Virus record (IMG/VR): IMGVR_UViG_3300009183_006007
Coordinates: 1-64,000 of that record
From: a virus
Direction: 5' to 3' (one strand)
DNA: 64,000 bases
The notes under the pieces are model-generated. The model did not search any database. It saw nothing but the letters and a program-made list of their open reading frames with translations, and was not told the DNA's origin. Shown piece after piece: positions 17,339-26,168 of the stretch (within the stretch, counting starts at the first letter, position 1; each line of letters begins with the position of its first letter). The position numbers were made by a program, and so were the translations under genes.

Positions 17339-18598
17339 ATGTCAATATTAAGATATAATGATTACATCTCGGAGAAAATGGCTTATGAGATGATACTTGA
17401 GTCAAAAGTTATCTATTCAAAGAAGTTTATTAATTTACTTAGTAAAATGAAAACGAATAAATTAGCAAAAGAATTATTAAACCTTTATTCAAAAGATGTT
17501 GATGCTCTAACACAAAATTATATCGATATTACTGATGAAAAAGATGCTGTGAGTTTTACACCTGATAGAAAGGTTCAAGAATTAACTAAAGATAAACCAG
17601 AAACTTGGTCTGTTACGGATTCTCAAAGATACTTAACTAAAAGTGATAGAAATAATAAAATATTTGAAGCTTTAGGATATGATAAAGAAAAATATGAATG
17701 TTGGGCACCAGAAGTAGATACAGTTGGATTAATACTTTCTGAGACAGTTAGTAGATCATCTGGTAAAATATATGTAATGTTTCAAGAGTATAAAGCAACA
17801 GATGAACCTAGAATCGGTGTTATTAACAAAGATGCTTTGGAATTATCAGATGCTGAAGATATGAGAATTTGGTCAACATCAAGAAATCCAATTAAAATAG
17901 GTAGACTAGTAAGAGCTATTTTAAATGCCGCTAAAATTACATTTGTTGATAAAGACATTGAAGATTTTACAAATACATATAAAGCAACTTATGACTTTGC
18001 TAAAGATGCTCTTAGACAATTTGATATTGTTAAAGGTGATAAGATTGCTTATTGGTATAATCAAGATAATTATGTAGATGGTGGTGGTTCTTTAAATAAC
18101 TCTTGTATGGCTGATGTAGATACTGATGATTATTTTGATATTTATACACAAAATCCTCAAGTATCACTTGTTATTCTTTATGGAGATACTGGTGTTATAG
18201 ATGGTGATAAGTATAGTGCCGATCTTATTAAAGGAAGAGCAATTCTTTGGGATTGTAAATTAGATGGTCAACCCGTTAAATTTATGGATAGAGTATATAC
18301 TACTCACGATTCTGATGTTGAGTTATTCAAACAATTTGCTGAAAAGAATGGATGGTGGTATAAAAAATCACAATCTATGGAACCAAGTGAAAAATTAACA
18401 AATGGTTCAGATGTTAAAAAAGGAGTAATAATTGCTAATCTTAATGATACTGACTTTAATTATTATCCTTATTGTGACACTATGTGTTATATTGATAGTG
18501 AATCAGGTGTTGTTTCAAATACATATTGGGATGATTCTAATAAACTTTTAAGAGATACTGGAGGTGAGTATGAAGATTCATATGATATGGAAGATTAA
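17339..18598 (+). CDS. Capsid-targeting-tagged conserved phage protein, 419 aa
   Basis: Starts M-S-I-L-R-Y-N-D-Y-I-S-E-K, a tag-like N-terminus with a possible cut after I-S-E at residue 12. Around residues 245-300 it carries G-S-L-N-N-S-C-M-A-D then Y-F-D-I-Y-T-Q-N-P and K-G-R-A-I-L-W, a combination I associate with uncharacterised proteins of many large phages. The C-terminus is acidic. Unit bounded by its own promoter-like element and a terminator. Confidence 0.7.
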   Translation: MSILRYNDYISEKMAYEMILESKVIYSKKFINLLSKMKTNKLAKELLNLYSKDVDALTQNYIDITDEKDAVSFTPDRKVQELTKDKPETWSVTDSQRYLTKSDRNNKIFEALGYDKEKYECWAPEVDTVGLILSETVSRSSGKIYVMFQEYKATDEPRIGVINKDALELSDAEDMRIWSTSRNPIKIGRLVRAILNAAKITFVDKDIEDFTNTYKATYDFAKDALRQFDIVKGDKIAYWYNQDNYVDGGGSLNNSCMADVDTDDYFDIYTQNPQVSLVILYGDTGVIDGDKYSADLIKGRAILWDCKLDGQPVKFMDRVYTTHDSDVELFKQFAEKNGWWYKKSQSMEPSEKLTNGSDVKKGVIIANLNDTDFNYYPYCDTMCYIDSESGVVSNTYWDDSNKLLRDTGGEYEDSYDMED

Positions 18599-18603
18599 AT
18601 AAT

Positions 18604-18640
18604 AAAAAAACCCAGTCAAATAACTGGGTTTTTGTTTTTC
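18604..18640. terminator. Bidirectional terminator
   Basis: Stem AAAAACCCAGT / ACTGGGTTTTT with T runs on both sides. It serves the plus-strand gene ending at 18598 and also the minus-strand transcript that runs past dnaK. Confidence 0.8.
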
Positions 18641-18750
18641 ATACTAATCAATAAACGGGGTTAAAACATCAGGCTCTATGCTTTCGTTTCCTTACCTTAT
18701 TACTAATAGGTTTCTGCTCCGTTCCTTTTCCTGACTTACAACCTAATGAA
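18641..18750 (-). ncRNA. Candidate structured RNA in the dnaK 3' region
   Basis: A GC-richer stretch between the dnaK stop and a terminator. On the minus strand, TCAGG pairs with a later CCTGA, a bulged hairpin forms around TATTAGTAATA, and AACGG inside the first loop can pair with CCGTT beyond it, giving a possible pseudoknot. A segment at 18710-18734 reads GTCAGG-N4-GGAA-N3-AGCAG, similar to the conserved domain IV of SRP RNA, though the expected inner stem does not pair. Could be a processed 3' RNA. Confidence 0.35.
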
Positions 18751-18754
18751 AGTA

Positions 18755-20647
18755 TTACTTAACTTCTTCATAAGATGTATCTTCAACGTCTCCACCGCCA
18801 TTACCATTGTCAGTGCTTTCGTTAGAACTTTGTGGTTCTTCTTGAGATTGTTGATATAATCTTGTACTAATTGTTTGCCAAGTTTCATTTAACTTATTAG
18901 ATGTTTCATCAATTGATGTTACATCTTTTTCTGAGTGAGCCTTTTTCAAAGCATCTAAGTCAGTATTAAGTAAAGACTTATCTTCATCAGTCAACTTATC
19001 AGAAAATTCTTTGATTTGTTTTTCTGTTTGGAAGATAAGATTATCAGCCATGTTTACTTTGTCAACCAATTCTCTTTCGAGACGATCAGACTCAGCATTT
19101 AACTCAGCCTCAGCTTTCATTTTTTCAATTTCCTCTTTAGATAGTTGAGAACCACCTTCAATTCGGATTTTGTTTTCTTTACCACTAGCTTTATCTTTAG
19201 CAGATACAGATAGAATACCATTAGCATCAATATCTAATGTTACTTCTACTTGAGGAATACCTCTCGGAGCTGGCATGATACCATCAAGATGGAATCTACC
19301 TAACGAACGGTTATCCTTAGCCATTGGTCTTTCACCTTGTAGAACGTGAATTTCTACAGATGGTTGATTGTCAGAAGCTGTTGAGAACGTTTCAGACTTA
19401 CGGGTCGGAATTGTTGTATTAGCTTCAATCAACTTAGTCATCACACTACCCATAGTCTCAATACCTAAAGATAGAGGTGTTACATCAAGAAGAAGAACAT
19501 CAGTAATACCACCACTCAAAACAGCTCCTTGAATAGCCGCTCCTAAAGCAACAACTTCATCAGGGTTAACAGATTTGTTTGGTTTCTTACCTAAGTACTT
19601 CTCAATTGCTTCTTGAATAGAAGGTATTCTTGTAGAACCACCAACAAGAATTACTTCATCAATGTCAGATGGTTTAAGTCCTGCATTCTTCAAAGCACTT
19701 TTAGCACAAGCGATAGCTCTATCAACAAGACTTGAGGTCATTTGATCAAACTTAGCTTTAGTTAATTGTTTAACGAAGTGTAAAGGAATACCATCTTTAG
19801 CAGTGATGTATGGAAGATTGATTTCTGATTGAGAAGTTGAAGATAATTCAATTTTCGCTTTCTCAGCAGCTTCTTTCAAACGTTGAAGACCCATAGCATC
19901 TTTTGAAAGATCCATTCCGTGTTCAGATTTGAATTCATCAACCATCCAAGTAATGATTGCGTTATCAAAGTCGTCACCACCTAAGTGAGTATCACCATCA
20001 GTAGATTTAACTTCAAATACACCATCACCAATTTCTAGAACTGATACATCATGAGTACCACCACCACAATCGAATACTAAGATTTTAGAATCTGTATTCT
20101 TTTTATCTAACCCGTAAGCTAGAGCTGCCGCAGTTGGCTCATTAATGATACGCTCAACTTTCAAACCAGCGATTTCACCAGCTTCAATAGTTGCAGTTCT
20201 TTCAGCGTCCCCGAAGTAAGCAGGAACCGTAATAACAGCTCTTTTTACTTCATATCCTAAATAGTCTTCAGCAGTTTTCTTCATTTTCTGAAGAATCATT
20301 GCTGAGATTTCTTGTGGAGTGAAAGTTCTATCATCGATTTTAACACCTGGTACATTTTTACCAGCTTTAACAACTTCATAAGGAACTCTCGTTACCTCAT
20401 CAGTGCAAGCTGAAAAATCTTTACCAATGAACCTCTTAATAGAGTAAACAGTATTTTTTGGATTGGTAACTGCTTGTCTTTTAGCGGGGTCTCCAATTTT
20501 TCTATCTTTGTCGGTAAATCCGACAACTGAAGGAGTTGTTCTTTTCCCTTCAGAGTTGGTGATTACGATTGGTTCACCACCTTCAACTACAGCTACACAT
20601 GAGTTTGTAGTTCCTAAGTCAATTCCAATAATTACGTCTTTTGCCAT
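18755..20647 (-). CDS. dnaK: Chaperone DnaK (Hsp70)
   Basis: Full-length 630-residue Hsp70. ATPase motifs: G-I-D-L-G-T-T-N-S near residue 8, [11 protein letters not shown] near 168, F-D-C-G-G-G-T near 192, V-G-G-S-T-R-I-P near 330; substrate domain [10 protein letters not shown] near 386; charged, Ser/Asn/Gly-rich tail. GrpE (25132) and DnaJ (26481) are also in the window, so the phage has the complete system. Likely roles: folding of virion proteins and replication complex remodelling. A 21 bp imperfect palindrome lies upstream. Confidence 0.97.
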   Translation of the reverse strand: MAKDVIIGIDLGTTNSCVAVVEGGEPIVITNSEGKRTTPSVVGFTDKDRKIGDPAKRQAVTNPKNTVYSIKRFIGKDFSACTDEVTRVPYEVVKAGKNVPGVKIDDRTFTPQEISAMILQKMKKTAEDYLGYEVKRAVITVPAYFGDAERTATIEAGEIAGLKVERIINEPTAAALAYGLDKKNTDSKILVFDCGGGTHDVSVLEIGDGVFEVKSTDGDTHLGGDDFDNAIITWMVDEFKSEHGMDLSKDAMGLQRLKEAAEKAKIELSSTSQSEINLPYITAKDGIPLHFVKQLTKAKFDQMTSSLVDRAIACAKSALKNAGLKPSDIDEVILVGGSTRIPSIQEAIEKYLGKKPNKSVNPDEVVALGAAIQGAVLSGGITDVLLLDVTPLSLGIETMGSVMTKLIEANTTIPTRKSETFSTASDNQPSVEIHVLQGERPMAKDNRSLGRFHLDGIMPAPRGIPQVEVTLDIDANGILSVSAKDKASGKENKIRIEGGSQLSKEEIEKMKAEAELNAESDRLERELVDKVNMADNLIFQTEKQIKEFSDKLTDEDKSLLNTDLDALKKAHSEKDVTSIDETSNKLNETWQTISTRLYQQSQEEPQSSNESTDNGNGGGDVEDTSYEEVK

Positions 20648-20702
20648 ATTTATTTTTTCTTTTTTTTATTACTATTATATCAATTTACTTGCCAAAGTTT
20701 AT

Positions 20703-20723
20703 TATGTGACATTTTGTCATATA
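20703..20723. promoter_or_regulatory. Imperfect palindrome upstream of dnaK (possible operator)
   Basis: TATGTGACATTTTGTCATATA has 9 bp arms with one mismatch around a TTT centre. It lies in the 132 bp gap between divergent dnaK and the 20780 gene. No matching regulator is evident in the window. Confidence 0.35.
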
Positions 20724-20779
20724 TTTTTTCTTAACATAAGATTATATTTTTTGATATTAAAAAAGTTTATATATAACTA

Positions 20780-21049
20780 ATGAAATTTATAAAAGAATGG
20801 TCTGAATGGAATCCTACATTAAATAAGGAAGTTTTAGATTTTGTTGAAACCAATAAAGTGAACTTAAGACATCTTTGGAAAGATGATATGAGTGAAGAAG
20901 AAAATATGAAATTCTTAATAGATTACTTTACTGAATACCCAGATGAAATGACTTCTTCTATAAAGACTGACAAAATTAAATCAGTAACACCTATATCCGG
21001 TATTAAAAATGCGGTTCCGACTCTTCAAAATATTGGAGGTGTTTGTTAA
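20780..21049 (+). CDS. Small tag-like hypothetical protein, 89 aa
   Basis: Starts M-K-F-I-K-E-W-S-E-W-N, similar to the tag on the 6485 gene, though the cleavage site is less clear. The rest is acidic and helical with a Gly/Val end. Preceded by a TTTATATATA stretch 9 bp from the ATG. Converges with the next gene, overlapping by 4 bp. Confidence 0.55.
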   Translation: MKFIKEWSEWNPTLNKEVLDFVETNKVNLRHLWKDDMSEEENMKFLIDYFTEYPDEMTSSIKTDKIKSVTPISGIKNAVPTLQNIGGVC

Positions 21050-21312
21050 ATATTAACTAAACTTTTTTCATTCCATTTTTCTAATGGAATTGAAATTAAA
21101 GATTTTGTAAAATGCTCGTGTGATTTTCTTTGTTCTTCGGTTCCTCTATTAAAGTTCCAAAATTTAGCATCATCAGATGAGCATTGTAAAGTAACTGATC
21201 TTCCACCACCATCTGTTCTATATAGTCTAGAACCACAAATACTACATTTATAATTTGTATTCATTTCATTTAGTTGGTTAAAAAATGATTCATATTTAGT
21301 TAAGTGCTTCAT
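21046..21312 (-). CDS. Tagged zinc-ribbon-like protein, 88 aa
   Basis: Starts M-K-H-L-T-K-Y-E-S-F-F-N-Q-L-N-E, a capsid-targeting-like tag with a possible cut after L-N-E at residue 16. A C-S-I-C pair near residue 22 and a later single Cys plus several His residues suggest a small, possibly incomplete zinc-binding fold. Function unknown. Confidence 0.6.
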   Translation of the reverse strand: MKHLTKYESFFNQLNEMNTNYKCSICGSRLYRTDGGGRSVTLQCSSDDAKFWNFNRGTEEQRKSHEHFTKSLISIPLEKWNEKSLVNI

Positions 21313-21338
21313 TATTACTATATATAAAATTAAAATAG

Positions 21339-22670
21339 TTAATTATCATCAGATTCTTCCGGATCTTGAAAGAACAAGGTTTTATCCTTTGTTTGTAACC
21401 ATTCTCTAGATAGATTTAATCTCTTAGTTAAATCTCTTAACCAAGTCTTAGCCATTTCATATGGTTCACATCTTTGTAATGATTTCTCATATCTTTCCAT
21501 ACCACCATAGATTTTAAGAATATCTTCTTTAGATAACTTTCTCATATCATCAGCTTTAACCATAGCCATTACAAAACTAAAGTTTGTGTTATCTTTTTCC
21601 TGTAAGGCATAATCTTTTCTAGAAATACCAGAATTGATATATTGTTTATAAGCCTTTTCAATATCTACTGATTTATCAGTTAAAGCCTTTTTCACAATAG
21701 AAATAATTTTGTTAATTCTAATATGTGCTTCTTTTTCATCTTCTGGAACTTGTCCTAAGATATCATCTATCTTATCATCTAAGATATAACCAATAATAAT
21801 ATGTTCTCTATATAAGTCTTCGGTAAGTAAACCATGACGTTCACAATACCAAGGAGTCTTCAACTTAAAGAAGAAGTCTCTTCCGTGTTCATCTTCACAA
21901 GTAACAATTGAACCTTCTTTATCTACTTGAGTTGCAGTTAGTTCAATTAACTTGTCTAAGTCATGAATTTCATCTTCAAATGGAGCAACTCTAATAGAGC
22001 CAACTTTATCTAAGTGGTCTCTAATATCAATATGTTTACCAGTAACATTATCTCTTAATCTTAATAAGATTAATTCTTCACTTGGGTATCTTAGAACAAT
22101 ACGATTGTTTGGTGCCACATATTCAAAAATTGGCACGATATTATTATTCAAAGCCCAATCAACTAAAGATTTAACTTCTTTATTAGTTTTATAAACTCTG
22201 TTTATACCATCAGCTTGGTCATTATCAAATCCCATTTTGGATTTACCAATAACTTTACCATTTGGTAGTTTAATGAATGAAGCAATAGAACCATCTTCTT
22301 TGTTATTTACAAATTTGATTTTATAGTTCTTAACAACTGAATATAAAGAGTCAGGTACTTGATTTAAGTTAAAGAACTTTTCAAGTAAAACATATCTATT
22401 GAATAGGGAACCATCTTCATTAAAAACGAAAGTTAGTCCTCTCATTTCATAACCTTTCAATTCTGGTTTATCAGGAATAGGGTTAGAGAAGTCTTTGTAT
22501 TGAGCAAGACGATAATTAAACACAGATACATTAAATCCATCAACAACCATCTTAGATTCATAAAATGGTGCTTCCTCACCTGAACATAACTCTACGGCTT
22601 GTTCATATGTTGGGATAGCGTTTATTGAAACACTTTCCTTTATAAACTCTGTATATCTAAATAATTTCAT
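21339..22670 (-). CDS. rnlA: RNA ligase 1 (T4 RnlA-like) with N-terminal capsid-targeting tag
   Basis: ATP-dependent RNA ligase, 443 residues. Motif I is K-E-D-G-S with lysine 124 as the AMP acceptor; further matches to T4 Rnl1 are M-R-G-L-T-F near 76, E-K-F-F-N-L-N near 97, S-K-M-G near 143 and F-E-Y-V-A-P-N-N-R-I-V-L near 182. T4 Rnl1 repairs tRNA cut by the host anticodon nuclease PrrC. Compared with T4 it has an extra 18-20 residues at the start, M-K-L-F-R-Y-T-E-F-I-K-E-S, matching the tag of other proteins here, with a possible cut after I-K-E. Confidence 0.9.
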   Translation of the reverse strand: MKLFRYTEFIKESVSINAIPTYEQAVELCSGEEAPFYESKMVVDGFNVSVFNYRLAQYKDFSNPIPDKPELKGYEMRGLTFVFNEDGSLFNRYVLLEKFFNLNQVPDSLYSVVKNYKIKFVNNKEDGSIASFIKLPNGKVIGKSKMGFDNDQADGINRVYKTNKEVKSLVDWALNNNIVPIFEYVAPNNRIVLRYPSEELILLRLRDNVTGKHIDIRDHLDKVGSIRVAPFEDEIHDLDKLIELTATQVDKEGSIVTCEDEHGRDFFFKLKTPWYCERHGLLTEDLYREHIIIGYILDDKIDDILGQVPEDEKEAHIRINKIISIVKKALTDKSVDIEKAYKQYINSGISRKDYALQEKDNTNFSFVMAMVKADDMRKLSKEDILKIYGGMERYEKSLQRCEPYEMAKTWLRDLTKRLNLSREWLQTKDKTLFFQDPEESDDN

Positions 22671-22682
22671 CTTTGTATATAT

Positions 22683-22916
22683 TCATATTTTCAATCTAAA
22701 AAGATTTAATAATCTTTCACTTTTTTCAAATACCTCACCATCTTCACTAGTGACCATAATCTCACCAGTTTCAAAAACTTCTATCAACCAGTAAAGTTCT
22801 CCATCTTTTTCAGTTCCAAAAAAGGCAGCTTCGTCGGTCTCATAAACAAATTCAAGTTCTAATTCATCAGACTCTTTGAATAGTTTAGTATTTGATGCTT
22901 TATGTGATAGATTCAT
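22683..22916 (-). CDS. Small acidic hypothetical protein, 77 aa
   Basis: Strand-rich acidic protein (F-V-Y-E-T-D-E-A-A-F-F-G) with no family recognised. Starts 1 bp after the stop of the gene upstream on the same strand, so probably co-transcribed with the 23334 gene and RNA ligase. Confidence 0.6.
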   Translation of the reverse strand: MNLSHKASNTKLFKESDELELEFVYETDEAAFFGTEKDGELYWLIEVFETGEIMVTSEDGEVFEKSERLLNLFRLKI

Positions 22917-22917
22917 T

Positions 22918-23334
22918 TTATTTACCTAGAAGTTTATCTAAGTTAGCATTTCTATTAATAATCTTATCTCCACCGATAAGTCTTTTAATATGGTCAACTG
23001 AAAACTTATATGAGTTTCCGTTTGTGGATATAGCAATTACAGGATACTTTCTATTCTTAGTTTTGATGTCTGTAATTTCATAAACACCATTTGTTCCATG
23101 AAATTGCATACCTATAATATTCTGAGTGAATCCTAATCTTTTACAAACAGATTCGAATATCTTATCAACTCTTTCATTTTTCTCAGTAGTTACTACTGAC
23201 ATTGTAGTAGTATATTTTGCAGGATTATAACTAATAGTACCAAATTCTATTTTAACATTTTCATCTTTCTCAATTTGAGCCAATGCTTTTCTAATTTTGT
23301 CTTGTACAGATTTAATTTTAATATCAGTTATCAT
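22918..23334 (-). CDS. Hypothetical protein, 138 aa
   Basis: Unrecognised alpha/beta protein, basic at its C-terminus. A host-type promoter with 20 bp spacing lies 22 bp upstream, so it likely starts the minus-strand unit that includes the small 22683 gene and RNA ligase. Confidence 0.65.
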   Translation of the reverse strand: MITDIKIKSVQDKIRKALAQIEKDENVKIEFGTISYNPAKYTTTMSVVTTEKNERVDKIFESVCKRLGFTQNIIGMQFHGTNGVYEITDIKTKNRKYPVIAISTNGNSYKFSVDHIKRLIGGDKIINRNANLDKLLGK

Positions 23335-23356
23335 ATATCTTATTTTGTTTGAAATA

Positions 23357-23387
23357 CAAATATAATAAATTTAATTAATATATACAA
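23357..23387 (-). promoter_or_regulatory. Host-type promoter for the 22918-23334 unit
   Basis: On the minus strand: TTG (23385-23387), 20 bp, then TATATTTG (23357-23364), a good fit to the Bacteroidetes promoter. It overlaps the plus-strand element at 23375-23384, making a compact divergent pair. Confidence 0.6.
23375..23384 (+). promoter_or_regulatory. Candidate phage promoter element TTAATATATA
   Basis: Exact copy of the element, ending 5 bp before the ATG at 23390 and sharing bases with the opposing host-type promoter. Confidence 0.5.
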
Positions 23388-23389
23388 GT

Positions 23390-23977
23390 ATGCGAAACAG
23401 ACCAATAACTGATAAAGAAAGAAAAGCTTGGAAATTTGCTAGAGAAGCACATAAAGGTCAAGTAAGAAAGTTTATAAACAAACCATATTTCGGAGCTCAC
23501 GTTGTAAAAGTAAATGGTATTGTTAAACAATATACAACTGATGAAGATATACTATGTGCTGCTTTACTTCACGATACAATTGAGGATTGTTTTGAGGATC
23601 CAAAAGTAGGTTATCAGATTATTGAGAGTGAGTTTGGTAAAAGAGTGGCTGATATAGTAATGGAGTTAACTTCTTCAAAAGAAGACATTGAATCAAAATA
23701 TGATACAAAAGGTGATTATCTTATATCAAAAATGTCTAGTATGTCAGATGATGCTTTGATTGTGAAATTAGCAGATAGATTACAAAATATATCAGATGCT
23801 TTTACCGCTTCTGAAAGATTTAGAAATAATTACTTTCAAGAAACTGCTAAAATCATGGGTCAGTTAGAAAAGAATAGAAGATATAATCGAGTTCAAGGTT
23901 TACTTGCAGGACAAATAAAAATGAAACTTGACAATATCGGTACTATATTTAAAATAAAAAGATTTGATGAAATTTAA
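23390..23977 (+). CDS. HD-domain alarmone (ppGpp) hydrolase-like protein (MESH1/SpoT type)
   Basis: 195 residues with the RelA/SpoT hydrolase-type HD pattern: A-H-V-V near residue 36, A-A-L-L-H-D-T-I-E-D (H61, D62, E65, D66), and K-L-A-D-R-L-Q-N near 126. There is no synthetase domain, as in small hydrolases of the MESH1 type that remove the 3'-pyrophosphate of (p)ppGpp. It could block the stringent response or defend against alarmone-synthetase toxins during infection (inference). Family identification is good, substrate unproven. Confidence 0.75.
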   Translation: MRNRPITDKERKAWKFAREAHKGQVRKFINKPYFGAHVVKVNGIVKQYTTDEDILCAALLHDTIEDCFEDPKVGYQIIESEFGKRVADIVMELTSSKEDIESKYDTKGDYLISKMSSMSDDALIVKLADRLQNISDAFTASERFRNNYFQETAKIMGQLEKNRRYNRVQGLLAGQIKMKLDNIGTIFKIKRFDEI

Positions 23978-24162
23978 GAAAGTGAGTTAATGATAGCTTC
24001 ATATTGCTTATCACTCAAAATCTTAATTTGTCTATTACCAAAATCAACCTTAGTAAGATACTTACTTGTTTTCAATTGTTTCCGAATAGATAGTACAAAA
24101 GAATTATCACCTTTGTAAGCTCTAATTTGTTTGTTTAGTTCATTTTTTTCTTCGATAGTCAT
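23974..24162 (-). CDS. Small hypothetical protein, 62 aa
   Basis: Basic, helical 62-residue protein with no family recognised. Its stop overlaps that of the HD protein on the other strand. A TATATTTG box lies 14 bp upstream. Confidence 0.55.
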   Translation of the reverse strand: MTIEEKNELNKQIRAYKGDNSFVLSIRKQLKTSKYLTKVDFGNRQIKILSDKQYEAIINSLS

Positions 24163-24176
24163 ATTTCAATTTTTTA

Positions 24177-24184
24177 CAAATATA
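24177..24184 (-). promoter_or_regulatory. Host-type -7 box
   Basis: Reads TATATTTG on the minus strand, 14 bp from the ATG at 24162. No TTTG at -33, so support is partial. Confidence 0.35.
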
Positions 24185-24207
24185 ATAAAAAATCTTTAAA
24201 ATGAAAT

Positions 24208-24230
24208 AAGTTGACTAATTTGTCAACTTA
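24208..24230. repeat. Inverted repeat at the end of the 24215 gene
   Basis: AAGTTGAC / GTCAACTT arms with a TAATTT loop. On the minus strand it overlaps the stop codon of the 24215-24445 gene and could act as a weak terminator. The arm GTCAACTT also occurs near 24525, upstream of the same gene, so an operator function is possible. Confidence 0.4.
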
Positions 24231-24445
24231 TTTTCTATTTTTATACTTTTCTCCCATTCGGATACCAGTTTTAGATTTTTTGCATCTAACAGATTTTTTA
24301 TATCTCCTATTTTATGATTTACCCATGCGTTCTTTTTTGGGTAGAAGATTTTAGCCATTATGTAACCAAGTTCAGTTACATAAAAATTACATAGAGTGGC
24401 TTTGCCGTCAGGTGTGTCCACTTCCGAATTAACAGATTTTTTCAA
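24215..24445 (-). CDS. Small hypothetical protein, 76 aa
   Basis: Unrecognised basic protein (M-K-K-S-V-N-S-E-V-D-T-P-D-G start). Divergent from the 24644 gene; the 198 bp gap at 24446-24643 contains T-rich tracts and a second GTCAACTT near 24525 but no clear promoter match. Confidence 0.55.
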   Translation of the reverse strand: MKKSVNSEVDTPDGKATLCNFYVTELGYIMAKIFYPKKNAWVNHKIGDIKNLLDAKNLKLVSEWEKSIKIENKLTN

Positions 24446-24643
24446 TAGATTAATGTGATTTTTTATAGCTTATGCTGTGTGCAAAAAGTTAATTATATAT
24501 TCATGTTTTTTTATAAGTTTGTCAACTTTTTTGATTTTTTTAATAAATTTTTTATAAATTTTTAAGACTAGAAATTAGGTTAAACTTTAATAGAAAACTT
24601 TGTTAGGTTCTGGCTCTATAAGATAAAAAATAACTATTTTAAA

Positions 24644-25129
24644 ATGACAATCAAAATTTATCCAGAAGATATAGTAAGAATGTGTTTATGGGATAACTAT
24701 GTATATTACATCGTTGGATCAGAGAAAGAAGCAGAAAAAATTCTGAAAGAAAATGCTGAAATGGAAATTACAGAAAGAGATGCACTTGTAATAGGTTTAT
24801 TGAAAATTATTGAGACAGATAATCTTATTCATAAATTTAATACTTATGTAATGGAATTTTTAACAAACAAATCTATAAAACATAATGACTATTTACTAGT
24901 TAGAAAAAAAACATTTGACTTATCAATTGATAAGTTTGTAGATAAATTCCCAGATTATTGGGAACCAAATAGCTACTGGTCTAATTCTTTAAAAGACTTA
25001 GTAGATTATGTAGAAGTAATGAAAGTAGATATCGAAAAGATTGAGATTCATAAAGTTGTAGATAAAAACGTAACTTATGAGTTTTATAACTCAAATAATA
25101 TAAAAAAACTTTTAAAATTTAATTATTAA
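24644..25129 (+). CDS. Hypothetical protein, 161 aa
   Basis: Unrecognised helical protein. First gene of an operon that continues into grpE, two unknowns and dnaJ, with 2 bp to grpE, so it may serve the chaperone system. Confidence 0.6.
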   Translation: MTIKIYPEDIVRMCLWDNYVYYIVGSEKEAEKILKENAEMEITERDALVIGLLKIIETDNLIHKFNTYVMEFLTNKSIKHNDYLLVRKKTFDLSIDKFVDKFPDYWEPNSYWSNSLKDLVDYVEVMKVDIEKIEIHKVVDKNVTYEFYNSNNIKKLLKFNY

Positions 25130-25131
25130 TT

Positions 25132-25596
25132 ATGGAGGAAAACACAAACCCTGAAGAAACTATTGAAAACACAATAGATCCTATTGAGGATCTAAAGTTG
25201 AAATTATCAGAATCTGAAGATAAGTATGTTAGACTTTTCGCAGAGTTTGATAATTATAAAAAGAGAGTTCAAAAAGAAAAAGAAGATATCAAAAACAATA
25301 CAAAGGTATCTATGATAACATCTATTCTTGATATGGATAATGATATTGCTATTGCTATCAAAAATATCAAAGATGAAGTAACCAGAGAAGGTGTTGAACT
25401 GATTGCTCAAAAGTTAGAAAGATTCTTAAAGAGTCAAGGTATCGAAAGTATTCAAACTGAAACTTATGATGATGAGTTACACGAAGTTATCAGTGTAGTA
25501 CCTACTGGCAAGACTGAGGTTATTGATGTCGTTAGTAAAGGTTATATGTTAAATGGTAAACCTTTCAGACACCCAAAAATTGTTATTGGTAAATAA
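25132..25596 (+). CDS. grpE: GrpE nucleotide exchange factor
   Basis: 154 residues. An acidic start and long coiled coil (L-K-L-K-L-S-E-S-E-D-K-Y-V-R-L-F-A-E-F-D near residue 22, then N-Y-K-K-R-V), then a beta C-terminal domain with H-E-V-I-S-V-V-P-T-G and a final H-P-K-I-V-I-G-K typical of GrpE. It releases ADP from DnaK. Overlaps the next gene by one base. With dnaK and dnaJ it completes a phage-coded Hsp70 cycle. Confidence 0.9.
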   Translation: MEENTNPEETIENTIDPIEDLKLKLSESEDKYVRLFAEFDNYKKRVQKEKEDIKNNTKVSMITSILDMDNDIAIAIKNIKDEVTREGVELIAQKLERFLKSQGIESIQTETYDDELHEVISVVPTGKTEVIDVVSKGYMLNGKPFRHPKIVIGK

Positions 25597-26168
25597 TGAA
25601 AACTAAAAGCTTATTAGAAATTTATAAAGATGTTGACTATAAAAAAACCATCATTGATACATTGTGTCAAGGTATAGGTAGTCAACATATTTATTCTTTT
25701 AAGGCTTTATTAGAGTACGTGATAGATAAAAAATATCATCTATTCGACAGAGAAGAATTCAAAGGTTCTTTATACTCAGATGAAGATGAAACTTTAGATT
25801 TAGTTTTACCAGCAGTTAGGAGAGTTTTTGGAAAAGTTTTCATTGACCAACCACCTCTATTTAAAAGTGGAGGTCCTTTTACAGCTAGATATAAATTATT
25901 CACTATGTATTTCAATGCTGATGAATTTGTTGATTATCTAATTGATATGTTTATTAAATCAAAAGATTGTCTTCAACACTTTGAACATATTGATAGAACT
26001 GCTGAGACATTATCTTTAATAGTTGATAACTATGTTGCTGATTTAGTTCAACGAGTTCTAAGTATTGAAGATCACCAAGAAGCAATTAATAATATTTTGA
26101 AGCAAATTAAAAGAGAAGAAACTATTGAACAAGTACTTGATGATGAAGAATCAAATGAACTATTATGA
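25596..26168 (+). CDS. Hypothetical protein, 190 aa
   Basis: Unrecognised, helical and acidic toward the C-terminus. Overlaps grpE and the following gene, within the grpE-dnaJ operon. No catalytic motif identified. Confidence 0.6.
   Translation: MKTKSLLEIYKDVDYKKTIIDTLCQGIGSQHIYSFKALLEYVIDKKYHLFDREEFKGSLYSDEDETLDLVLPAVRRVFGKVFIDQPPLFKSGGPFTARYKLFTMYFNADEFVDYLIDMFIKSKDCLQHFEHIDRTAETLSLIVDNYVADLVQRVLSIEDHQEAINNILKQIKREETIEQVLDDEESNELL

Noticed and set aside
20463-20780. Plus-strand ORF over the start of dnaK
   Set aside because: Its first part is antisense to the conserved dnaK ATPase motifs and its end is AT-rich intergenic sequence.
24446-24643. Sigma-70-like TTGACA and TATAAT on the minus strand
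   Set aside because: Spacing is too wide (about 22 bp) and Bacteroidetes hosts do not use this promoter type.
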